Assembly (NCBI GenBank): GCA_019649035.1
Contig: BMAT01006172.1
Span: 123,808 to 153,285 of the forward strand
DNA length: 29,478 nt
Direction: 5' to 3'
Origin: Elysia marginata
Taxonomy: Eukaryota > Mollusca > Gastropoda > Plakobranchidae
Each line of letters opens with the position of its first letter. Positions within the stretch are counted from its first letter, which is position 1. Below the pieces are notes generated by a model. That model was not told the DNA's origin and ran no database searches. It saw only the letters and a list, made by a program, of their open reading frames with translations. Both the position numbers and the translations under genes were made by a program. This document shows positions 21,815-29,478 of this stretch, in pieces.

Positions 21815-23439
21815 CTACGGGAAAAAAAGGATAGCATTATCGAATTAGGGCAAGATCGATCAACATCAGCATTCTGCAAATCAAAATTCTTGTGCACACA
21901 GAAAAGAAAGGTAATAAAGTTGTAGAGTTATATACATGGAAGGTGACTACATACCTACAACTTATTGTAAGAGACGGGCATGCTATCGGTGTAAACACGA
22001 ACTGGTTACCCCAGATAATGTTTGCTGATGTTTACAATAGTGTGACTTCTACATTTTGATTTGGAAATTTTACAGCGCTATCACCATTGAAAAAGTCTTT
22101 ATTGCGCTAAAAGACGTCAAACGGTAGAACGCATGTCGATCTCTATATTGGACCTTTGATTCAGACACTAAAGTTTAAGCTTATCGGGATTTTTTTATCA
22201 AGTCAACCCGAACGAAGTTGGGCTATAAAACCTATCCAGGATAAAAGATCGAAATAGAGAAACGTAATCTTTAAGTGATAAAAACTGTGTATAATATGTT
22301 TTACCAATCAACAAAGCAGTATCAGAGCGTTTTTGTCTCTTAAAACCTTTTCTCTCTTCAACAAAGCTCGCTATCAAAATATACTAACTTTAAAGAAATG
22401 TCAACATTATACAATGTTGACTATGGAACCATCTGTTGGCATTATCATAATAACAGGATGAATTAATCGGTAAACACGGGTCACATTGGGTCAGCCGCTG
22501 TAGCATCGGGTCTCTTGCGCCTGTGCCCTATGTACATGTCTCCATCTCTTCACTTTTTGTTGCCTATTCAAGGCTCTCTTAAATGTTGTAAAAGTTTCTA
22601 AATGACATTAATATCAATCAAAAATTTTTTCACACGAAAAACCTCACTCATGGTGAATGATGTTAAATGAATGGTGGCATGTTACCTTGTCCTTGGAAAT
22701 GATTTTACACACTGGACACATCCTAACTTAAAGTTTTAAAATAAATGAAATTTAAGAGAGGCTTTGAAATGCCCGAATTAAATATGACTTACAAACGGCC
22801 TTTTTTTTTGCAAATAACCTTTCTTTATGTTTTCCCGTGTGTACATAACAACCACCAGCTAGCTATTTAAAAAAAACTTGAGCAGGTAGTAAAACTATTC
22901 AGTATACAAGGCATCTCTTTACGCTTTTAGAGTGTGCCTAGAACGATGGTAATAATTCGTATTGTTCTAATGATTTTTTTTACTTTAGTTGGGGGTAAAA
23001 CTAACCGTTAAGTTGGCGTCTCCCACGAAAGTTGGGGTTCAAAGGTACACATGAGAAAGGTATAGAATCTTGCATGAAAAGGGGGGAGGGGGTGAAGACA
23101 ACATAGTTATCACTGAAGTAGAGTGAAAACCACTTTTTGTGTTTATACCCAAGCCTTAAAGTTACAATAATGCTTAAAGACCGCTCTTATATTGTCAGCG
23201 TAACAGTTAAGATTTGTCTTTGTTAATAAATTATAACTGTGTGGTTGTGATCAATGATAAGTTAGATTTTCCTTAAACAAAAAAAATTCCCACAATTATC
23301 TCAAACAGACATGGATGACTTTTCTAGCCACACATTCACATTATCGAAATCCAAAATTGACCTGTATTTGTCAAAGGTAGGTTTGTCCAAGAGTACAAAG
23401 CTGCTTTTGACATGACAGAGAGTGAACGTAGAAAAAACT
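21815..23439. other. AT-rich sequence, no gene seen
   Basis: Contains a hairpin GTCAACATT-ATAC-AATGTTGAC at about 22401-22424 and a GC-richer patch near 22480-22560. A 12-codon minus-strand frame at 22687-22722 is too short and has too poor an acceptor to call. Confidence 0.5.
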
Positions 23440-23456
23440 AAATAAGAGAAAAGAAG

Positions 23457-23524
23457 TTAAAGAGTGAAAGAGTGACAATGTGTAAGAGAAACGGAGAAAC
23501 TTGCAGAGTAACTATGTGTAAGAA

Positions 23525-23566
<42 letters not shown>

Positions 23567-24490
23567 GTGAAAAGTGAATGTGTGTAGTGAGAGAGACACG
23601 TGAAGAGGTACTGAATGGAGGATAGGGAGAGACACGTGAAAAGTGACTGTGTGTAAGACTTAGAGAGATAGAGACACCTGAAGAGTGACTTTTTGTAAGA
23701 GGGACAGAGAAACGTGGAGAGTATCTGTGTGTAAAAGAGAGAGATAGAGAGACGTGGAGAGTGACTGTGTGTAAGAGAGAGAGAGAGAGAGAGAGAGAGG
23801 CGTGAGAATCACTGTGTGTAAGAGAGAGACCTGAAGAGTGACTTTGTGTAAGAGAGAGAGAGAGGAACATGAAGAGTGACTGTGTGTAAGAGAGAGGGAG
23901 AGAGAGAGAGAGAGAAAGAGAGAGAAAAGGTGGTGAGTGACTGTGTGTAAGAGAGAAAGAGAGAGAGACATAATTATGAAGAGAGAAAGGGAGAATAAGA
24001 GAGACACGTGAAGAGTAACTGTGTGTAAGTAAGATAGCGACATGTGAAGAGTGGCTGTGTTTAAGAGAGATGGAGACAGGTGAAAAGCGACTGTGTGTAA
24101 GAGAGATAAAGACACTTGAAGAGTGAATGTATGTAAGAGACATAGAGAGATGTGATAAGTGACTGTGTGTAAGAGAGATAAAGACACGTGAAATGTGACT
24201 GTGTGTAAGAGAGATAGAAACACGTGAAGAGTGACTGTGTGTAACAGAGATAGAGACACGTGAAGAGTGACTGTGTGTAATAGAGATAGAGACACGTGAA
24301 GAGTGACTTTGTGTAAAAGAGATAGAGACACGTGAAGAATGACTTTGTGTAAGAGAGATAGAGACACGTGAAGAGTGACTGTGTGTAAGAGAGATAGATA
24401 CACGTAGAGAGTGACTGTGTGTAAGAGAGATAGATACACGTGAAGAGTGACTGTGTATAACAGAGATAGAGACACGTGACGAGTGACTGT

Positions 24491-24525
<35 letters not shown>

Positions 24526-24620
24526 GTGAAGATTAATTGTGTGTAAGAGAGAAAGAGACGTGTGAAGAGTGAACATGTGTAAGCAAGAGACAAGTGAAGA
24601 GTGACTGTATGTAATAGATT
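23457..24620. repeat. 36-bp minisatellite with GA tracts and CACGTG
   Basis: About 28 degenerate units built from GAGTGACTGTGTGTAAGA, a GAGA-rich spacer, and GATAGAGACACGTGAA. From 24000 to 24490 the period is a regular 36 bp; earlier units vary because the GA tract expands (e.g. 23523-23565, 23776-23800). CACGTG occurs at 24185, 24221, 24257, 24293, 24329, 24365, 24437 and 24473, in exact 36-bp register with a decayed CACGTA at 24401, and also at 23597, 23633 and 24005. The long Ser/His-rich minus frames (up to 378 codons) exist because the unit has no stop and a length divisible by three. Confidence 0.95.
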
Positions 24621-25873
24621 ATAAAAAGCAGATTAACAACCTATTACTTCTTGACAAAAGAAAAGAACAATACTACCTTAGTTGTATGTAATAGAGAGAG
24701 ACATACGGGTAGTAACAATTAATTAGAGTCGAACGAATTATCATTTTGACTAAAACTAAATCCAGACATGAAATAGCAAATACAATTGAACAAAGGCGCT
24801 GACTATTTTAAAAAAGCTTAACTTCGAGTTTTTGCCTAAATGTTGTTTTGTACTACTTCTTTTTGAAACAATAACAAAAGCAAGTTGCTGATTTTCAAAC
24901 GTTTCGATGAAATTAAAGAGTTTTGAGTTGTGTTAGCTTTGGTGTGATAGTCGATTTTTTTTCTTTTTTTCTTCTTCGCTTAAAAACCGCATACATTCAT
25001 TTTTTTTCTTTCGTTCTACCATCATTGCCATTTCGTTCTGTTTACAGGAAATGTTATGTGGGCGAAAAAGTGATTTTAATAAAAACAAAATTGCCAATTA
25101 AGGCCTTTTACATTTTATTGTGAGCACAATCTGACACAAATTGATATCCACGTAAAGCGTGTCGATAATGTTCGTGAGGTGAAGCATTATAAAAAAAAAA
25201 CAATTCCACCCTTCCCACAGTTCCCTGCCAAATTTCAACAATCCTGTGTAGTTTTCTAAACCTTTATAATTGGTTAAATTACTTCAACCAACGCTAAATC
25301 TTCTGTGAGCTGGAACAGCTCATTTTTTGAGTATAAAAAAAAGAAACCAAATGCCAACAGGACAATATCTTTTAATGATGAATCCAGTATCTTTTATCAG
25401 CATCAATACCTCGCTAGTAATAATCAAAGAAACATACTGTATATTTAAATCACAATAACTGATCAATCTTCTCATGCAAACAAATCGAGTTGTCAACTTC
25501 CATACCTTGAAGCATCACACCAAACAAAGAAAAGAGTTATCTGCTTTTATACCAATCTCTTGCTTCTCGCGCTAAACGAGGAGGGCGTTTCAACGATTTT
25601 AGATATTTTTGCTACTAATAAAAATAAAAGCTAAGCCGTCTTTCATTCTGCATCCCGAAAGTTTATCCCAATTTACTTGATATTTCTTCTCCGCATGATT
25701 TTTTTATCTACTCTCTTTCGTTCATTTTTCCCTCGCCCAAATCACTTTCTTTCACCCCCTCTCTCTCTTTCTCTTTATCTCTATCTTAGAACCTATTATC
25801 TCTTGTGCATGATGAAGCTGAGAATTTTCTTCTCCATTTTAAAACTCAGTTAAAGTCTGAAACAGCAGCTTTG
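24621..25873. other. AT-rich sequence, no gene seen
   Basis: AT-rich DNA with T-runs and, at about 25720-25792, a pyrimidine-rich tract (CTCTCTCTTTCTC). That tract lies downstream of the exon at 26056 on minus, where it reads as purine-rich. Confidence 0.6.
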
Positions 25874-26056
25874 TCATTGTAAAATTTGATCGACATTTAA
25901 ACAATAAGATAATCTGCAATTGATAACAAATCTGAATCTCCTTGATATCCTCGAGTCGTCTAATTCAGTTGGAATCGCCGTAGGATTCTCGTTAGCCGGG
26001 GACTCGGGGCTCAGTGTGACGGCCTGGTATTGATCATGGCCTAGCACAGGCGTTAG
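25874..26056 (-). CDS. Candidate exon upstream in the SK locus
   Basis: On minus, acceptor GTGTTTGTGTGTTCAG ends at 26057 and opens a phase-0 frame of 60 codons to a stop at 25874. The first ~37 codons have coding-like GC-rich composition and read LTPVLGHDQYQAVTL, then SPESPANENPTAIPTELDD, a Pro/Asn/Glu-rich low-complexity style typical of cytoplasmic channel tails. Composition drops to AT-rich afterwards, so the real exon end may be near 25930, but the only nearby GT (TTT|GTTATC, about 25918) is a poor donor. It could be an internal exon with an unusual donor or an alternative last exon. No ATG precedes it, and no family is recognised. Confidence 0.4.
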   Translation of the reverse strand, partial: LTPVLGHDQYQAVTLSPESPANENPTAIPTELDDSRISRRFRFVINCRLSYCLNVDQILQ

Positions 26057-27199
26057 CTGAACACACAAACACCTGAACGACTCCTCCTCTCACATTTCTC
26101 TTTTTGCGCAATGTTCTTTCAATCAAATCAAACATAAACTAGTAAAAATTAAAACAATGTACACATGGTTGTTTCTGGAAAGCATTATTTTTTTTTCCTT
26201 GCAATAACTACCTTTTTGTGTTTTCAATTTTTTCTCTTAAGTTTTATGTATGTCTGAAAATTTCAGTTTCGACTTCTTATTTTTACATTCCTTTATTACC
26301 TAATGAAAACTCTGAACTGCTCATATTGAACTTGATTACTGTAAAACCACTAATCCACTTGTGCACAAGTCAAACTTGGTAACGCCGTTTTAAGCATTCT
26401 AAGGGCTAACCATAAAAACCCAAAATTCTTTTTTTTAATGTTACTGCCTTGTTGACTAGGGTAAAAAATAAGTTATGTTACTTTGATGAAAAATTTCATA
26501 ACTATAATATGTACCTAAACAGCGGGTACAATTGATATAAGAGTACAGTGTAAGAGACGTTAATTTAGAGAAGAAAATATTACCTGATACAATAAAAAAG
26601 GTATAAAATATAGGCATACATTTTTACTAGCCCTTTGAAAGATGTTTGAAATAAAAGACACGCGACTTTGTGCATCTTGATCTAATCACAGGAAAAGCTC
26701 AGCCAGTCAAGCATGTATTCTTGGATTCCCACGTTGCCTACGTGAGTAGACCATAATTATGGTCCAGTATGGTCCTAAGAGTTGAATAATAATCAGTAGT
26801 TTAGGTAAATGATCTAAAATTGACCTAATGGGTTTCAGGTGGTTTGTCAGTTTTCATGGGGATTTAAGTTAATTTTCAAAGACCATGAAGAGGTTCTCAG
26901 AACTACAAACCAAAAAGCTAGCTTTCAGAAGTGAATGCCCCTTCTTTTTCATTCTTTTCACCCACGTGAAAACTTGCGGAAAGATTCCCAAAAAAAAAGG
27001 TTCGGTAACTACTCGTATATAAATTTAGTGCATAAATTTTGCAGCCATAAATATTATGAAAAACAAAAACTCCTTCAACTATTAGTAAAAACGATGACTT
27101 CGTAAATTATATAACTTGACACACAAAGTCCAGGCCCTAAGGCTAAAGCAGAAGAAAACAAGACACGCATAGCTCAAAATTGATTAAAAAAAACGGCAC

Positions 27200-27350
27200 T
27201 CAAAACCTAGTCGAGATCTAGACCTTTTACAAACTGTAGATCAAGATGTCTTTTAAAAATAGCTGTAAACCTAGATTATCTAAATTATTTTCTAGATGAA
27301 CGTCAATTTTTTTACTCTGAATCTAGATTCTAGATCTAGACTTCTTGTTC
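27200..27350. repeat. TCTAGA-rich patch
   Basis: Dense ATCTAGAT/TCTAGA-type self-complementary words. The same style of sequence occurs inside the transposon at about 340-700, where AGGCCTATAGATCTA is also repeated (near 333 and 677). Confidence 0.4.
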
Positions 27351-27884
27351 TAACCTAAATTTTGCAAAATTAGCAAACGAAGGGGGCGGAACTATTTTAT
27401 TTTTGTGTGGGTGGTTGTCCTTCGGCCTATCATTTTGAGAAAAAAAAATAGTAGGCAGAAGTGCCCAAAATGTTACCTTTCCGTGTCAGTTCTGCGGGGT
27501 CTTTTTTATTTTTTGTTTGTTTAAAAGCTTATATGAACCAATAAAATAATATGGCTGTTGCTTTTGCTTGAAGTAGTTTCTAGTTAGCTCGTGCACTTTG
27601 GCTCTTCTCTGTTCTACATTCTTTGCATTGGTCTTCTATGGAAAAAAGGAGAAATAAAGGCTGATGTTAAAAAATTATTACTTTGAGTTTAACTTCTCAC
27701 ATAACATAGCTTTAGATGCTGATGTAAGTTGCGTTTATTTTTTAAATTATAATCACTTTTATATATTTCTTTGCAGAGCGCCTTAGTGTTCATTTTTGCT
27801 GCTTTTAAAAAAATATACAAGTGACAATAATTAAATTAAAAGCTATTATTTTAAAAGCGTTCTTTAAGTAACGCATTTTTCCTG

Positions 27885-27990
27885 TCATACTTTTGCGAAT
27901 AACAGTTTTGCCTGACATACCAGGCGTAACTTACTCGCAATACTATTGCGAATAACATTGACACTATTCGCCATACTGTTGCGAATAATA
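27885..27990 (+). repeat. TTGCGAATAA short-repeat cluster
   Basis: TTGCGAATAA occurs three times in about 95 bp, each preceded by a TACT-type word, plus an inverted copy that forms the palindrome CGCAAT-ACT-ATTGCG. No known element recognised. Confidence 0.6.
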
Positions 27991-29478
27991 CTAAGGGTTA
28001 TCAAAAACAAACAAAACTCCTCTATTGTGTAAACAACGATAGAGTGTTCATTGTTTCGAAACTGTTTATTCCAGAGTGAACAATAAAGTTTCTGTTTTCC
28101 TTACTAGACTTCTTTAAAAACAACCATTTTACGGTCAAAGAAATCTTATAGGGATTGGGTGTAATTTAGTTTCAACTTATAAAATCGGAAAGCGTATAAT
28201 TATTTTCTGTGAGAGAATTTTTAGTTTTACAATCAACGGGGTTGCAGTGTTGCGATGCGTAACGAAATATTTGCAGGCCAAGCATTTTTGCACAGGTAAT
28301 ATCGAGCTTGAGAAGTTGGAATCATTATTTTTCTCTAACCGACCTTTCCACTACTAAATGATTGGCTAAATTATGTCGACAAATATTTTGCCCGCTAAAT
28401 CAATGTCCGGAAACTTTACTTAGGGTATTTTGATGTGCACTATTAGACACACTTAGGCTTACGGAACTAAATACAACTAAAAGCTCCTAGGGCCCCATTC
28501 TATTTAAAGACAACACCGAACTTGTAAAAAGATATGCTATTAACTCCTGTGAAAAATCTATCATTATCCCACCGAAAACTAGTTACTTCACCCTTATCGA
28601 CATTGATTAATATGTGCACTAAAAGAAGAACAGCAAAGACATAAACGAAAAAAGAAGAAATTCGTGTCGGTTGTTTAGAATACATAGGTAACATTTTATT
28701 TCTAAAACCTCTTCACAATATTAGCTTTCAGACGTTTTTAATTTGTAAAGACTCAAAATATATCAGATTGTTTCAAAACTAGTCGAAATAGTTTGAATTG
28801 TTGGTGTTTCTTTACCTTACTAAAATCAAGTAAAATGTGGCAGAAACACATCGCTTGTTTTTTTTAAGAAAGACAGGTTGGGATAGAAGCAAAGTCTAAC
28901 ACAGTTAAACAATAAATATGACATAAAGATGTACGTAAAGAGATGAAGACTCATGCTTGTAAGGTTTTGTGTCACTGGTGTAATGAAACACCAATAGAAA
29001 ATCAACACCGTCGTTTCTCTTATTTCCAAAGCACAAATTACATTCTTCGTGTTCTGGTTTCAGTTATGGCGGTGATGGCACTTGCCTCACCAAACTTGTT
29101 TGATGGAAATTTATATGACTGTAAAGGTTATTTTATATCCTACTACAACAATTTTAACATAAATCACTTTTACAAATACAACAATAAGAGCATGAATCAC
29201 CATCGTTGCAAAAAACCAGCAACACAATCATACCTGCTTGCCTTATATAGTAGACCAATGTTGGGTTTATCCTCTAAGTATTCGTTTAAAAATTATTTTT
29301 TACCTTTGCGCTAGTGTAGTTTTTCAGCGATTGGAGTACCATTCCTCTTTTTATTCCTTTCACCTATCTATATCAGTATTAACAATCAATGATTTTAATC
29401 AGTGAGCTATTTATTAATCTATCTATCGATTTATATACTGTATGTTTTAGGTTAAAATAACATAATTTGTAGAGTGCT

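Larger units (their letters stand above)
26057..29478. other. AT-rich sequence to window end, no named gene
   Basis: If the SK core lies beyond 29478, this is intron. A 123-codon ATG frame at 28943-29314 on plus has a hydrophobic stretch (LRVLVSVMAVMALASP) but ordinary composition and chance-level length. A 16-bp palindrome, GACCATAATTATGGTC, lies at about 26748-26763. Confidence 0.5.

Noticed and set aside
22687-22722. Minus-strand 12-codon frame MCPVCKIISKDK before a GTAACA donor
   Set aside because: Too short, and its acceptor (AACTTTAAGTTAG) lacks a pyrimidine tract.
23457-24593. 378-codon Ser/His-rich open frame on minus
   Set aside because: It coincides with the 36-bp minisatellite. 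All three minus frames are long and open here, as expected from a stop-free unit whose length is a multiple of three.
23457-24620. Regular spaced repeats as a CRISPR array
   Set aside because: The units are contiguous and degenerate with no unique spacers, and the window is eukaryotic.
28943-29314. 123-codon ATG frame with one hydrophobic stretch
   Set aside because: About one frame this long is expected by chance in AT-rich DNA of this size; no motif, no GC rise, AT-rich codons in its second half.

Overview
The window looks like non-coding-rich DNA from an animal nucleus, probably a mollusc and perhaps a gastropod. It is AT-rich and full of long microsatellites. The few believable coding pieces are short exons with GT/AG boundaries, and it carries tRNA-derived SINE sequence ending in an AACC repeat. 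The molluscan placement rests on the style of the SINE tail and is an inference. There are no bacterial operons, rRNA genes or CRISPR arrays.

The only gene I can name is on the minus strand. Two phase-0 exons (14126-14227 and 10481-10795, the second with the stop codon) join into the coiled-coil C-terminus of a KCNN/SK small-conductance calcium-activated potassium channel. The transmembrane, pore and calmodulin-binding exons were not found, so they probably lie beyond 29478. A third exon with clean splice sites (21743-21814, 72 nt, phase 0 at both ends) and a fourth with a good acceptor (26056 downward) sit on the same strand upstream. They could be extra or alternative exons of the same locus. 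A possible exon at 8597-8761 lies past the channel stop codon.

Layout: 1-1985 is a DNA transposon (43-1883, 32-bp terminal inverted repeats, N-terminal half of a THAP zinc finger at 149-300) inside a CTA microsatellite. 1986-8578 is AT-rich with only simple repeats. 8579-10480 holds the candidate exon, one copy of a tRNA-like repeat and a GAT-rich stretch. 10481-14227 holds the two SK exons; the intron between them contains a SINE with a perfect 13-bp target-site duplication and a TTC microsatellite with a gap of Ns. 14228-21742 is intron-like, with a tandem pair of tRNA-like repeats, a tRNA-Pro-like relic, a large ATCT microsatellite and a 192-bp near-perfect hairpin element. 21743-29478 holds the two further exons, a 1.2-kb minisatellite with CACGTG in a 36-bp register, and small repeat patches.

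The main points of interest are the possible lineage-specific exons in the SK C-terminal region, the THAP transposon relic, the hairpin element with a one-sided 27-nt bulge, and the E-box minisatellite. Nothing in the window can be shown to be a wholly new system.
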